Positions 16,863-26,569 of a stretch of DNA of 64,000 bases are shown piece by piece. The stretch spans positions 186,001-250,000 of the forward strand of contig NZ_JAFCKP010000005.1 of assembly GCF_018130245.1 (NCBI RefSeq), given 5' to 3'. Under the pieces are notes generated by a model. The model saw only the letters and a list, made by a program, of their open reading frames with translations. It did no database searches and was not told the DNA's origin. The DNA comes from Bradyrhizobium sp. SZCCT0231 (GTDB lineage: Bacteria > Pseudomonadota > Alphaproteobacteria > Rhizobiales > Xanthobacteraceae). The translations under genes were made by a program, and so were the position numbers. Position 1 is the stretch's first letter; every line of letters starts with the position of its first letter.

Positions 16863-17782
16863 CAGTCAGCGGTCAGAATGTCGGGTTCCTTGAAGTTGTT
16901 CACATCGAGCCCATGCTTCTTCAGAAGCTCCATGTGCGTGCCGGCCTTCTGCACCTCGATCAGGGCGGCCAGCACGGCGTCGCGGAATTTCGGCTTGTCC
17001 TTGGGAACGGCGATGCCGACCGAATACGGGATCGTCACCGCAATCGCCTTCTCGAGCTTGTCCGGATAGGCCTTCACGGCGCTGTCGACGGTGTTGACGT
17101 CGTTGACATAGGTGTCGGCGCGGCCGGCGAGGATCGCCTGGATGCAGTTGGCGTTGTTGTCGTAGAGCTGGATGGTCGGCTCCGGCTTGCCGGCCTTCTT
17201 GCACTCCGGCATCAAGGCCTGAATCAGGGGCACCTCGACATAGCCGGTGTTCTCGGCGGCAGCCGCGCCGCACATCGACATGTTGATGCCGTTGATGCCC
17301 TTCGGATTGCCCTTGGCGACCAGCACGCCGTCGAACACCTTCGAGTAGGTGATGAAGTCGGCAGCCTTGGCGCGCTCCTTGGTGGCGTAGATGTCGGAGA
17401 TCACGATGTCGGCCTGTCCCGCGGCAAGCGTGGTGAGGAGTGCCGCGAACACCACGGGCTTGTAGGTCAGCTTGAAGCCGAGGCATTCGCCGATGGCTTC
17501 ACCGAGATCGATATCGAAGCCGATGTACTTGCTGGGGTCCTTGGGATCGATCGTCTCATAGCCCGGCGTGTGCGGGTTGATGGCGTTGACGAGCGTCTTG
17601 CCCTTCCAGTCCGGGTATTTCTCCTGGAGCGTGGCGCAGGCGGCGGGCGCCGCGGCCTGTGCGCTCAGTGGTGCGGCGGCGACGAGGCCGAAAGCGACGG
17701 CCGCTCCGAGCGCGGCCTTGCGCCACGGCATCGATGCGCGCGCCATTCCCCGCCGCGCCTGGGGCAAAACCCGTCTGTCCAT
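16862..17782 (-). CDS. Periplasmic substrate-binding protein, family 3
   Basis: SBP_bac_3-type binding protein, 306 aa. The start at 17782 follows GGAGGAGCAGCAC, a good ribosome binding site. The signal peptide spans about residues 19-45 (ALGAAVAFGLVAAAPLSAQA). Family features are YIGFDIDLGEAIGE, LAAGQADIVISDI and the C-terminal lobe motif LAGRADTYVNDVNTVDSAV. It is the first gene of the amide cluster and feeds the fused permease-ATPase, overlapping it by one base. The sequence fits a polar amino acid or amide-bearing ligand; specificity is inferred only from the neighbouring amidases. Confidence 0.92.
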   Translation of the reverse strand: MDRRVLPQARRGMARASMPWRKAALGAAVAFGLVAAAPLSAQAAAPAACATLQEKYPDWKGKTLVNAINPHTPGYETIDPKDPSKYIGFDIDLGEAIGECLGFKLTYKPVVFAALLTTLAAGQADIVISDIYATKERAKAADFITYSKVFDGVLVAKGNPKGINGINMSMCGAAAAENTGYVEVPLIQALMPECKKAGKPEPTIQLYDNNANCIQAILAGRADTYVNDVNTVDSAVKAYPDKLEKAIAVTIPYSVGIAVPKDKPKFRDAVLAALIEVQKAGTHMELLKKHGLDVNNFKEPDILTAD

Positions 17783-18225
17783 GTGCTGCTCCTCCGAATT
17801 GGCATGGCCAGGTGGCTGGACTCGGCCATGTTGCTGAACTCGAAGGTCAGCCTAGGTGCAGAGCGGACGGAAAAGCTTGTCCGCGGGCGTACAAAAAATT
17901 GGACGGAGGCAGCCCGCGATTTGGGCAAGCGGCTGCACAAAAACTGATCGGGGGTGCAAGCCGATGCAGGTGCGGGATTCCGAATTCGGGGGAACCAGAT
18001 CATTCCGAATGGCGCAGCAATCGGTACGATCCCGGAATGATTTGGTGAGGCTATTTGACAGAGATATGACGCCTGCCGACGGAGATACGGCGCCGGGCGA
18101 ACGCAGCTGCGGCCGGTATCCACAGCACTCCACAGCCTGTCCGCAGCATATCCACAGGCCGACTATGGCGGATTCGCCAGACCGTACGAGCCACTTGCTG
18201 CGCACAAATTCACAGAGCCGGCATG
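17783..18225. other. Intergenic region, promoter of the amide cluster
   Basis: No credible gene. The end near 17783 must contain the leader and promoter of the substrate-binding protein gene, read leftward. I could not fix -35/-10 boxes. A candidate AraC-type half-site pair was looked for and not convincingly found. Confidence 0.5.
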
Positions 18226-18486
18226 TCAGCCGCCGGCCTGGTCGAACACGGTGCGACAAGCCTCGCTCAAGCTTGATCGGTTACGGCGCAGGCAGGCGGT
18301 GATGGCGCGGACGTTGGGGATCTCGCCGGCGCAGAGCCGGTAGACGTCGGGGGTGCAGGCCCGCCGCTGCTCCGCTGTTCCCTGTGCGTGAGCGGCGGAG
18401 GCAAACAGCGTCAGGAACAGCCCGACCGTCGAGGCGCCACGCGCCCGGCTTTTCACGCCCGCAAACCGCAAGAACCTCGCCTTCAT
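18226..18486 (-). CDS. Small exported cysteine-rich protein
   Basis: 86 aa starting MKARFLRF, with GGGAG before the ATG and a signal peptide ending near ASAAHAQG. The mature part has four cysteines in the pattern C-x7-C-x13-C-x10-C within RRACTPDVYRLCAGEIPNV and ACLRRNRSSLSEACRTVF. It resembles the cysteine-rich GLG1/FGFR-type repeat found in many small rhizobial periplasmic proteins and probably makes two disulphides. No function is known. It stands alone between two intergenic gaps. Confidence 0.8.
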   Translation of the reverse strand: MKARFLRFAGVKSRARGASTVGLFLTLFASAAHAQGTAEQRRACTPDVYRLCAGEIPNVRAITACLRRNRSSLSEACRTVFDQAGG

Positions 18487-18744
18487 GACCAGTCTCCCGC
18501 CCTGCCCGCCCCGGCCTGCATTGGCCGGTATGGTGCGAAGAGGTAGGAGAAATAAACCGCTGGGAATGTGATCTCTTTCACACCGGCTGCGCGGTGGCGG
18601 CACGTAGGGTTCGCCGGGGATTTTTTCAGGAATCGCTAACCAAACGGGACCCGATCGCCGGATCGTTAAAATGCGAACGATCGGCTCAATCGGGTAACAA
18701 GCCGGCTTTGCGACATTGCGCCATCCGCGTTCTGCGAGGGTGTG

Positions 18745-18939
18745 ATGAGCGAAGCCGAATTCAACTTGCTGCTGGATGCCGTTCGGGACGCCATGATCAT
18801 TGATGATTTCGCGCTCGCGCCGGAGGAGGAATTCGTGCCCCGCTCGTGGAGTTTCGACGCGACGCCCAAAGCAGCCAATGACAACGAGGGCGCCTGGCCC
18901 CTCCTGCCCTTTCCCGACGGCTGGTACGCGGCCTGCTGA
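18745..18939 (+). CDS. Small acidic hypothetical protein (64 aa)
   Basis: MSEAEFNLLLDAVRDAMIIDDF opens an acidic, Trp- and Pro-containing protein that ends PDGWYAAC. GAGGG lies five bases before the ATG; a GTG one codon upstream is also possible. It contains the KAANDNEG patch that I recall from several small Bradyrhizobium proteins. No membrane segment. Codon use is typical of the region. I do not know its function; it may be expressed from its own promoter in 18487-18744. Confidence 0.55.
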   Translation: MSEAEFNLLLDAVRDAMIIDDFALAPEEEFVPRSWSFDATPKAANDNEGAWPLLPFPDGWYAAC

Positions 18940-19019
18940 GACCGGCTTCCCCGTGAACGGATGCGCCCGCCTTGCGTGCGGTTCGGCATCACCGAGCCAC
19001 GGGCCTGGCGCCACCGAGA

Positions 19020-19166
19020 TCAATTCTTGACGCGTTCCTCGCCATGCGGCGGTGCCCGCTCGGGTTCAGCCGGCGGAAAGATGCTGTCATAGATCGCACG
19101 CGCCTCGGCAATGAGGCGGGCCCGCTCCAGCTCGGATTTTGGAACAAATCGGACGATTTCGCCCAC
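19020..19166 (-). CDS. Small hypothetical protein (48 aa)
   Basis: The GTG start at 19166 yields MGEIVRFVPKSELERARL, with a short helix LIAEARAIYDSIFPP and a polar tail ending ERVKN. Codons further upstream look like read-through. GGAG stands nine bases before the GTG. The opening resembles small Bradyrhizobium proteins I recall; no function is known. It lies 176 bp downstream of the tRNA-Cys gene on the same strand. Confidence 0.55.
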   Translation of the reverse strand: MGEIVRFVPKSELERARLIAEARAIYDSIFPPAEPERAPPHGEERVKN

Positions 19167-19342
19167 GTGCTCTCCAGCTCCAGGGTTTTGAATGCGTCCC
19201 TTCGCAGATGCGAAGTCTATGCCACAGGGCCTGAATCGCACCCCCGGGCAAACCCGGTGGCCAAGGCGCGGCAAGCCTCATCCGCGCGTTCGGCGGAACT
19301 CGCGGTGATGACGGTTTCCGTTGGGAAATCAGAAGGTTGCGA

Positions 19343-19416
19343 TGGAGGCCACGACCAGAATTGAACTGGTGTACACGGTTTTGCAGACCGTTGCGTAACC
19401 ACTCCGCCACGTGGCC
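19343..19416 (-). tRNA. tRNA-Cys (GCA)
   Basis: The complement gives a 74-nt cloverleaf with encoded CCA: acceptor GGCCACG pairs with CGTGGCC, anticodon arm CGGTCTGCAAAACCG gives GCA, and the T arm contains CCAGTTCAATTCTGG. It is a single copy here with no adjacent integrase. Confidence 0.96.
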
Positions 19417-19500
19417 CCGTAAGGGCGGACCAATATAGGGGATCAATGGCTTAGGCAACCCCACGGCCCGCCGGCAGCACAGCGAAATGTCCGGCCGAAG

Positions 19501-20241
19501 TCAGGCGCGCTTGCGACGCCGGAAATCGCGCCGGCGGTCCTTGGGCGCGGGTTTGGGTGCGAGTTCCGGCATCTCGGCCTGGACCTCGCGGTAGCGCGCC
19601 AGCATCCGTTCGAAACTGGCATGCAATGTCTCGGCGATGTCGGGACGCCGCTCGAGGCCGGCGAGAATCGTCGCCGCCGCTTCGATGGTCGAGAGCCCGT
19701 CGCGGCGCGGCTCCTTGCGCAGGCGTCCGTAGCGCGAGGGCTTCTGCGGGTTGAGGATCACGCGCTGGCATTTCAGCATCCAGGGATTGCGCCACCACAA
19801 GGCCTTGGCCTGGCTCCAGGTGCCGTCGAGCAGCACGATGCCTTCGAGCTTGCCGAGAATCGCACGCTGGTTCTCGGCGACCTCGCCCTTGCGGGTCAGC
19901 GCCACGATCTCGCCCTCGGCCTCGAGATCGGCCGCGCGGGCCGAGCCGAGATAGAGCACGGCCCAGTGCGAGGCATTCTCGACCGGCCGCCCCAGTGCCT
20001 TGGACAGGCTCGGCCAGGACAGGCCGACCCGCACCGTGGCATCGGCGAAATGCCTGGCAAGCAACCGCGCGGTGCCGAGCGCCCTGTCCTGCTCCTGCGG
20101 ATGCTGCAGGATCAGCAGCGAGAGCCGGTTCTCAATCGGCGTGACACTGTCGCAGATGCACAGCGGCATCGGCTTCTGGCAGTGCGGGCATTCGGGAATC
20201 GCCTCGGGCGCGGCGGCCGTCGTCTCGGATGGGTTCGACAT
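19501..20241 (-). CDS. tRNA-uridine aminocarboxypropyltransferase (DTW domain)
   Basis: DTW-domain enzyme of 246 aa that transfers the aminocarboxypropyl group of SAM to a tRNA uridine, forming acp3U (TapT/TuaA type). It starts MSNPSETT. An N-terminal zinc-finger-like CPHCQKPMPLCIC has paired cysteines. The signature DGTWSQAKALWWRNPWM carries the D-x-T-W motif, and CQRVILNPQKPSRYGRLRKE follows. The C-terminus is a basic tail (PKDRRRDFRRRKRA) suited to RNA binding. It starts 37 bp after the stop of the last RND gene on the same strand, so it may be read through from the efflux operon, although the functions are unrelated. Confidence 0.9.
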   Translation of the reverse strand: MSNPSETTAAAPEAIPECPHCQKPMPLCICDSVTPIENRLSLLILQHPQEQDRALGTARLLARHFADATVRVGLSWPSLSKALGRPVENASHWAVLYLGSARAADLEAEGEIVALTRKGEVAENQRAILGKLEGIVLLDGTWSQAKALWWRNPWMLKCQRVILNPQKPSRYGRLRKEPRRDGLSTIEAAATILAGLERRPDIAETLHASFERMLARYREVQAEMPELAPKPAPKDRRRDFRRRKRA

Positions 20242-20278
20242 GGTCGCCGCTATACGCTTCGCGCGGCGCTGCAACAAC

Positions 20279-23200
20279 CTATTCCGCCGGCGCAGCCAGC
20301 GGACGCGGCTCGGAGCGGCGCCGCAGGCGGTCGATCAGGAGGTAGATCACGGGCGTGGTGTAGAGCGTCAGGATCTGCGAGACGAACAGGCCGCCGATGA
20401 TGGTGATGCCGAGCGGGCGGCGCAGCTCCGTGCCGGGGCCGGTCGCGACCACAAGCGGAATGCCGGCGAACAGCGCCGCCATGGTCGTCATCAGGATAGG
20501 GCGGAAGCGCGCCTGGCAGGCCTCGAAGATCGCCTCCGCCGAGGACAGGCCGCGCCGGCGCTCGGCGTCGAGCGCGAAGTCGACCATCATGATGCCGTTC
20601 TTCTTGACGATGCCGATCAAGAGGATGATGCCGACGAAGGCGATCACCGTCAGCGGTGTGTTGGTCAGCTGCAAGGCGAGCAGCGCACCTAACCCGGCCG
20701 AGGGCAGCGTCGAGATGATCGTGAGCGGATGGGCGAGGCTCTCGTAGAGCACCCCCAGCACGATATACATCGCCACCAGCGCGCCGAGGATCAGCAGCGG
20801 CTGGCGGCCGCTGGTCCTGGCGAAATCGCCGGCATTGCCGTCGAAGCTGCCGCGAATGCCTTCGGGCATGTGCAGCTCCTCGACCGCGCGCTGGATGTTC
20901 TGCGTCGCGGTCTGCAACGGCACGTCCGGCAGCAGGTTGAACGACACCGTGGTCGAGGGGAACGACTGCGAGTGATAGACGGCCAGTGCGGCGAGGCCGC
21001 GCGTCGCATGCACCACCGCGGAGAGCGGCACCTGGGCGTCGCCCGCGCCGGCGACATAGATGCGATCGAGGTTGGAGGGATCGACCTGGAATTTCGGATC
21101 GATCTCCAGCACGATCATGTACTGGTTGCGCTGGGTATAGATGATCGAGATCTGCCGCTGCGCGAATGCATTGTTGAGCGCATTGTCGATGTCCTGGACC
21201 CTGACACCGAGCGCCGAGGCTTTCTGGCGGTCGATGGAGAGCGTGAGCTGAAGCCCGCCGGGGTCGCGATCGCTGGAGATGTCGGTGATGCCGTCGACAC
21301 TCTCCATGCGTTTGGCCACGATCGGAGCCCATTTCTGCAACAGGCCGAGATCGGTGCTGGAGAGCGTGTACTGGTAATCGGAATCGCTCTGCCGCCCGCC
21401 GGCGCGTACGTCCTGTGCGGCGAACATGAAGAGGCGGATGCCGGGCACGGGATACAGCGCCCGCCTGAGGCGGTCGATCACGACCTGCGTCGAGACGTGG
21501 TCGCGCTCCTCCGGCGGCTTCAGGCTGATGAACATGGTGCCGCGGTTCGAGGTCGCCCCGCCCGGCCCCCCGCCGCTTCCGATGGTCGAGCCGATGCCGG
21601 CCACGGCCGGATCTTTCATCACGATGTCGGCCAGCCGCTGCTGCAGTCCGAGCATCGACTGGAACGAGATGTCGGCCGAGGCGCGAGTCGCCCCGATCAC
21701 GAAGCCGGAATCGTCGGTCGGGAAATAACCTTTGGGGACCTTGATGTAGAGCGTCACCGTGAGCGCGATGGTCGCGAAGAACACCAGCAGCGTCAGCAGA
21801 GGGAATTCCAGCACGGTGCGCAAGGTGCGGGCATAAAAGGCGACGATGCGCGACAGCGAGCCTTCGATCAGCCGATCGAACAAGGTCGCGGTGCCGGAGG
21901 TGGTCTGCCGGATGTAATGGGCGCAGATCATCGGCGTGACCGTCAGCGACACCAGCGTCGAGACCAGGATCGCGAAGGTCAGCGTCAGCGAGAATTCGCG
22001 CAGCAGGCGGCCGACGATGCCGTCCATGAAGATCAGCGGCGTGAACGCGGCGATCAGCGACAGGCTGATCGAGACCACCGTGAAGCCGATCTGCTTCGCG
22101 CCCTCCTGCGCCGCCCGGAACGGCCGCATGCCATGCTCGAGGTTGCGATACATGTTCTCGATCATGACGATGGCGTCGTCGACCACGAAGCCGACGGAGA
22201 TCGCGAGCGCCATCAGCGACAGATTGTCGATCGAGAAGCCCGCGACCCACATGCCGGCGCAGGTGCCGGCCAGCGCCAGCGGCACCGAGATGCCGGCCGC
22301 GATCGTCGGGGTCAGGCGGCGCAGGAACACGAACACCACGACCATCACCAGAACGGCCGTCGCCAGCAATGTCCATTGCATGTCCAGCACGCTGGCGCGG
22401 ATCGTGCCGGTGCGATCGACGAGGGTGGATATCTCGACGCTGGCCGGGATCCACTGCTTCAGCGCGGGGATCAGCGCCTTCACCCTGTCGACGGTGTCGA
22501 TGACGTTGGCATCGCCCTGCTTGGTGATCTGGATCAGCACCGCCGGCTGCTTGTTGAACCAGGCGATCGAGCGGGCGTTGCGGACGGAATCCTCGATATC
22601 GGCGACGTCGGAGAGCCGCACGAAATTGCCGTTGGAGCTCTTGATGACGATGTCGCGGAACTCTTTCGCGGTACGCATCTGTCGATTGAGCGCCAGCGTC
22701 TCGCTCTGACGCTCGCCTTCGAAGATGCCGACGGGACCGAGCGGGTTGGCGTTGATGATCGCGGTCCTGACGTCATCGGTGGCGATACCGGCGTTCGACA
22801 GCGCGACGGGGTTGAGCTGCACCCGCACGGCCGGCTGGTCGGCGCCGGACACCGTGACGTCACCGACACCCGGCACCTGCGAGATGCGCTGCGCCAGCAC
22901 GGTGTCGGCGACGTCGTAGATCGCGCTTGCCGACAGCGTCTTCGAGGTCAGCGCCAGCACGAAGACGGGCGCGCCGGCCGTGTTCGCTTTACGGAAGCGC
23001 GGCAGCGTCGGCAGATCGCTCGGCAGGTCGACCATCGCAGCGTTGATCGCCGCCTGCACGTCGCGTGCGGCCTTGTCGATGTTGCGGCCGATGTCGAACT
23101 GGAGCTGGATGCTGGTCGTGCCGAGGGTCGAGGTCGAGGTGATCTGGTTGATGCCCGATATCTCGCCCAACCGCCGCTCCAGGGGCGAGGCCACCGTGGC

Positions 23201-23383
23201 CGCCATCACGGACGGGTCGGCGCCGGGCCGGCTGGCCGAGACGAAGATGGCGGGGAAATCGACGTTCGGGACCGAGGCGACGGGCAGGAACTCGTAGGCG
23301 ACGACACCCAGCAGGAACAACCCGATCGACAGCAGCGTGGTCGCGACCGGGCGGCGGATGAAGGGCTCCGAGATCGATGCCAT
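20279..23383 (-). CDS. RND multidrug efflux pump, MdtC-like
   Basis: Inner-membrane proton/drug antiporter of the HAE1-RND family, 1034 aa, starting MASISEPFIRRPVATTLLS. It has twelve membrane segments in two repeats, two large periplasmic loops, and the TM4 proton-relay motif in SVGFVVDDAIVMIENMYRN. The C-terminal half has IVKKNGIMMVDFALDAERRR. Its ATG overlaps the stop of the preceding pump gene as TGATG, so the two are translated together. By homology to MdtBC it should form a mixed trimer with that pump. It ends in PLAAPAE with no extra domain. Confidence 0.93.
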   Translation of the reverse strand: MASISEPFIRRPVATTLLSIGLFLLGVVAYEFLPVASVPNVDFPAIFVSASRPGADPSVMAATVASPLERRLGEISGINQITSTSTLGTTSIQLQFDIGRNIDKAARDVQAAINAAMVDLPSDLPTLPRFRKANTAGAPVFVLALTSKTLSASAIYDVADTVLAQRISQVPGVGDVTVSGADQPAVRVQLNPVALSNAGIATDDVRTAIINANPLGPVGIFEGERQSETLALNRQMRTAKEFRDIVIKSSNGNFVRLSDVADIEDSVRNARSIAWFNKQPAVLIQITKQGDANVIDTVDRVKALIPALKQWIPASVEISTLVDRTGTIRASVLDMQWTLLATAVLVMVVVFVFLRRLTPTIAAGISVPLALAGTCAGMWVAGFSIDNLSLMALAISVGFVVDDAIVMIENMYRNLEHGMRPFRAAQEGAKQIGFTVVSISLSLIAAFTPLIFMDGIVGRLLREFSLTLTFAILVSTLVSLTVTPMICAHYIRQTTSGTATLFDRLIEGSLSRIVAFYARTLRTVLEFPLLTLLVFFATIALTVTLYIKVPKGYFPTDDSGFVIGATRASADISFQSMLGLQQRLADIVMKDPAVAGIGSTIGSGGGPGGATSNRGTMFISLKPPEERDHVSTQVVIDRLRRALYPVPGIRLFMFAAQDVRAGGRQSDSDYQYTLSSTDLGLLQKWAPIVAKRMESVDGITDISSDRDPGGLQLTLSIDRQKASALGVRVQDIDNALNNAFAQRQISIIYTQRNQYMIVLEIDPKFQVDPSNLDRIYVAGAGDAQVPLSAVVHATRGLAALAVYHSQSFPSTTVSFNLLPDVPLQTATQNIQRAVEELHMPEGIRGSFDGNAGDFARTSGRQPLLILGALVAMYIVLGVLYESLAHPLTIISTLPSAGLGALLALQLTNTPLTVIAFVGIILLIGIVKKNGIMMVDFALDAERRRGLSSAEAIFEACQARFRPILMTTMAALFAGIPLVVATGPGTELRRPLGITIIGGLFVSQILTLYTTPVIYLLIDRLRRRSEPRPLAAPAE

Positions 23384-26300
23384 CACTGCATCCCCTCGGT
23401 CGCGCCCGCGACCGGCGGGCCGCCGGATTCGGCCGGCGGCAGTGCCTGCTCGAGCCGGCGGTTGATGCGGTCGAGCGCGAGATAGATCACGGGCGTGGTG
23501 TAGAGCGTCAGGAGCTGGCTGAGCAGCAGGCCGCCGATGATCGAAATGCCGAGCGGGAAGCGCAGCTCGGCGCCGGTGCCGCTCTCGATCGCGAGCGGCA
23601 GGGCGCCGAACAGTGCCGCCAGCGTCGTCATCATGATCGGACGGAAGCGCAGGAGACACGCCTGCACGATCGCCTCGTTCGGCGACATGCCCTGCCCGCG
23701 CTCGGCCTCGAGCGCAAAGTCGATCATCATGATCGCGTTCTTCTTGACGATGCCCATCAAGAGGATGATGCCGATCAGGCCGATCACCGAGAGGTCCTGA
23801 CCGCACAAGATCAGCGCCAGAATCGCGCCGACGCCGGCCGAGGGTAGCGTCGACAGGATGGTGATCGGGTGGATGTAGCTCTCATAGAGCACGCCCAGCA
23901 CGATATAGATCGTGATGACGGCGGCGAGCAGCAGCCAGGGCTGACCGGCCAGCGCCTTGGCGAATTCGGCGGCATCGCCGGCATAGACACCGACGATGCT
24001 GTTGGGCATTTCGATGCGGGTCTCGATCGCCTTGACGGCCTGGACGGCATCGCCGAGCGCCGCGCCCGGCGCGAGGTTGAAGCTGAGCGAGACGGACGGG
24101 AATTGCGCTTGGTGCGAGATCGCAAGCGGCGCCGTGGTGCGCTTCAGCGTCGCCACGGCCGAGAGCGGCACCTGGGCACTCGGCGCGCCGACGGTGGTGC
24201 TGGCCGCGCCCGGCAGATAGAGCTTTGACAGGATCGAGGGATCGCGCTGGTACATCGGCAGCGCCTCCAGCACCACGCGGTACTGGTTGGCCTGGCCGTA
24301 GATGGTCGAGATCTGACGCTGGGCGAAGGCGTCGTTCAGCGTGTCGGTGATTCCTTGCAGGCTGACGCCGAGCTGGCCGGCACGGGTGCGGTCGACATCG
24401 AGCTGCGCCCGCAGGCCGCCCTCCTGCGCCTCGGAGGAGACGTCCCGGAACAAGGGATCGCGCCGCATCTCCGCAACCAGCTTGCGCGCCCATTCCGAGA
24501 CCAGCGTCGCATCGGTGCCGGTCAGCGTGTACTGGTATTGCGAGCGGCTCGACTGGGTCGAGATCTGCACGTCCTGCACCGGCTGGAAATAGACGGTCAT
24601 GCCGGGGATGCCTGACACCCGCTCCTTCAACCGGGTGACGACGCCTGCGACGTCGTCACGCCGCTCGCCGCGCGGCCGCAAGCTCATGACGAGGCGGCCG
24701 ACATTGGTGGTCGGGTTGACGGAGCCCGCACCGATCACCGAGACCACGCCGACCACATCAGGGTCGGCCCTGATGGCGTCGGCCGCCTCGGCTTGCCGCT
24801 TTTGCATCTCCGCAAACGACACGTCGGGCCCCGCCTCCGTCACGGCCGTGATCGAAGCGGTGTCCTGCAGCGGCAGGAAGCCCTTGGGCGCGACGACATA
24901 GAGCACGAGGGTCGCGATCAGCGTGGCGAAGGTCACGACCAGGGTGGCGCGCTGACGCTCTAGGACCCACAAGAGCGATCTGTGATAGGCATCGACCGTG
25001 CGGTCGATGAAGCGGCTGATCGCGGCCAATCCCGGCACTGCCAGCTCCTGATGGGCATGCTTGAGCAGGCGGGAGCACATCATCGGCGTCAGCGTCAGCG
25101 AGACCACCGCCGAGGTCACGACCGCGATCGTCAAGGTCAGCGCGAATTCGCGGAACATGCGCCCGACGAGGCCCGACATGAACAAGAGCGGAATGAAGAC
25201 CGCAATCAGCGACACCGTCAGCGAGATCACGGTGAAGCCGATCTCGCTGGCGCCTTTCAGCGAGGCTTCCATCGCGCCGTCGCCGTTCTCCATGTGCCGG
25301 ACGATGTTCTCGATCATGACGATGGCATCGTCGACGACGAAGCCGGTGCCGATCGTCAGCGCCATCAGCGACAGATTGTCGAGGCTGAAGCCGGCAAAAT
25401 ACATGATGCCGAAGCTCGTGATCAGCGACAGCGGCAGCGCCACGCCCGCGATCAGCGTGGCACGCAGCGAGCGCAGGAACAGCAGCACCACCAGCGTCAC
25501 CAGCACGACGGCAAGGACCAGCGTGAACTGCACGTCGCGCACCGAGGCGCGGATGGTGACGGTGCGGTCAGAGACGATGGTGAGGTTCACGCCGGCCGGA
25601 ATCGCGCGCTGCAGTTTCGGGATCTCTGTGCGGATCTGGCTGACGACGTCGATGACGTTGGCGCCGGGCTGGCGCTGGATGTCGATGATGACGGCCGGCG
25701 TGCCCTGGTACCAGCCGCCCGTGCGGTCGTTCTCGAGGCCGTCGACGATCTGGGCGACGTCGCTGATGGTGACAGGCGAGCCGTTGCGATAGGCGATGAT
25801 GACAGGCCTGTAGGCGTCGGCGGCGGCGATCTGGTCGTTGGCGGCAATGATGTAGGATTGCTGCGCGCCGTCGAGCGAGCCCTTCGGCCCTGATACGTTG
25901 GCATTGGCGATCGCTGTGCGCAGATCCTCCATGGCGATGCCATAGGCGGCAAGGCGCGCGAGATCCGCCTGGATGCGCACGGCCGGCTTCAGTCCGCCGA
26001 GCACGGAGACGCGCCCCACCCCTGAAATCTGGCTCAGGCGTTGCGCCAGAATGGTATCGGCGATGTCGCTCATCGCCCGCAGCGAGATCGTGTCCGAACG
26101 CAGCGCCAGCGTCATCACCGGCGCATCCGCCGGATTCACCTTGGCGTAGGTCGGCGGATAAGGCAGCGTCTTGGGCAGGACGCCGGCCGCCGCGTTGATC
26201 GCGGCCTGCACGTCCTGCGTCGCCCCGTCGATATCGCGGTTGAGGTCGAACTGGAGCGAGATCTGGCTGACGCCGAACGAGCTCGTCGAGTTCATCGCCG

Positions 26301-26532
26301 ACAGCGAGGGGATCTGGCCGAGCTGCCGCTCCAGCGGCGCGGTGATCAGCGAGGCGATCACGTCCGGACTCGCGCCCGGAAGCTGCGTCGTCACCTGCAC
26401 GGTCGGGAAATCGACCTGCGGCAGCGCCGAGACCGGCAGCGCGAAATAGCCCAGCAGCCCGCCGATCAAGAGCGCAATGCCGAGCAGCGAGGTCGCGATC
26501 GGCCGGCGGATGAAGGGTTCGGAGACACCCAT
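23383..26532 (-). CDS. RND multidrug efflux pump, MdtB-like
   Basis: HAE1-RND permease of 1049 aa beginning MGVSEPFIRRPIATSLLGIA. TM4 contains GTGFVVDDAIVMIENIVRH and the second half IVKKNAIMMIDFALEAERGQ, the paired aspartates of the proton path being present. It is a paralogue of the next pump and lies 37 bp after the adaptor gene. A heteromeric MdtBC-type pump is likely. Substrates of such pumps in other bacteria include bile salts, novobiocin and flavonoid-like compounds; nothing here decides among them. Confidence 0.93.
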   Translation of the reverse strand: MGVSEPFIRRPIATSLLGIALLIGGLLGYFALPVSALPQVDFPTVQVTTQLPGASPDVIASLITAPLERQLGQIPSLSAMNSTSSFGVSQISLQFDLNRDIDGATQDVQAAINAAAGVLPKTLPYPPTYAKVNPADAPVMTLALRSDTISLRAMSDIADTILAQRLSQISGVGRVSVLGGLKPAVRIQADLARLAAYGIAMEDLRTAIANANVSGPKGSLDGAQQSYIIAANDQIAAADAYRPVIIAYRNGSPVTISDVAQIVDGLENDRTGGWYQGTPAVIIDIQRQPGANVIDVVSQIRTEIPKLQRAIPAGVNLTIVSDRTVTIRASVRDVQFTLVLAVVLVTLVVLLFLRSLRATLIAGVALPLSLITSFGIMYFAGFSLDNLSLMALTIGTGFVVDDAIVMIENIVRHMENGDGAMEASLKGASEIGFTVISLTVSLIAVFIPLLFMSGLVGRMFREFALTLTIAVVTSAVVSLTLTPMMCSRLLKHAHQELAVPGLAAISRFIDRTVDAYHRSLLWVLERQRATLVVTFATLIATLVLYVVAPKGFLPLQDTASITAVTEAGPDVSFAEMQKRQAEAADAIRADPDVVGVVSVIGAGSVNPTTNVGRLVMSLRPRGERRDDVAGVVTRLKERVSGIPGMTVYFQPVQDVQISTQSSRSQYQYTLTGTDATLVSEWARKLVAEMRRDPLFRDVSSEAQEGGLRAQLDVDRTRAGQLGVSLQGITDTLNDAFAQRQISTIYGQANQYRVVLEALPMYQRDPSILSKLYLPGAASTTVGAPSAQVPLSAVATLKRTTAPLAISHQAQFPSVSLSFNLAPGAALGDAVQAVKAIETRIEMPNSIVGVYAGDAAEFAKALAGQPWLLLAAVITIYIVLGVLYESYIHPITILSTLPSAGVGAILALILCGQDLSVIGLIGIILLMGIVKKNAIMMIDFALEAERGQGMSPNEAIVQACLLRFRPIMMTTLAALFGALPLAIESGTGAELRFPLGISIIGGLLLSQLLTLYTTPVIYLALDRINRRLEQALPPAESGGPPVAGATEGMQ

Positions 26533-26569
26533 GGTTTATGCCTGCCGCTTCAAGCGGCTGTTGTCGGGA

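Noticed and set aside
18226-19023. A 265-codon frame enclosing the small cysteine-rich gene.
   Set aside because: The upstream 180 codons run antisense to the 64-aa plus-strand gene and lack coding character. The signal peptide at MKARFLRF marks the true start.
20729-23485. A plus-strand open frame of 918 codons opposite the MdtC-like pump.
   Set aside because: The composition (Arg, Asp, His, Gln repeats) is typical of antisense frames. The opposite strand encodes a complete RND pump.
23384-23806. A start of the MdtC-like pump at 23806 with about 140 extra residues.
   Set aside because: The extra sequence is a shifted frame of the MdtB-like gene. The ATG at 23383, overlapping the previous stop, gives a normal RND N-terminus.
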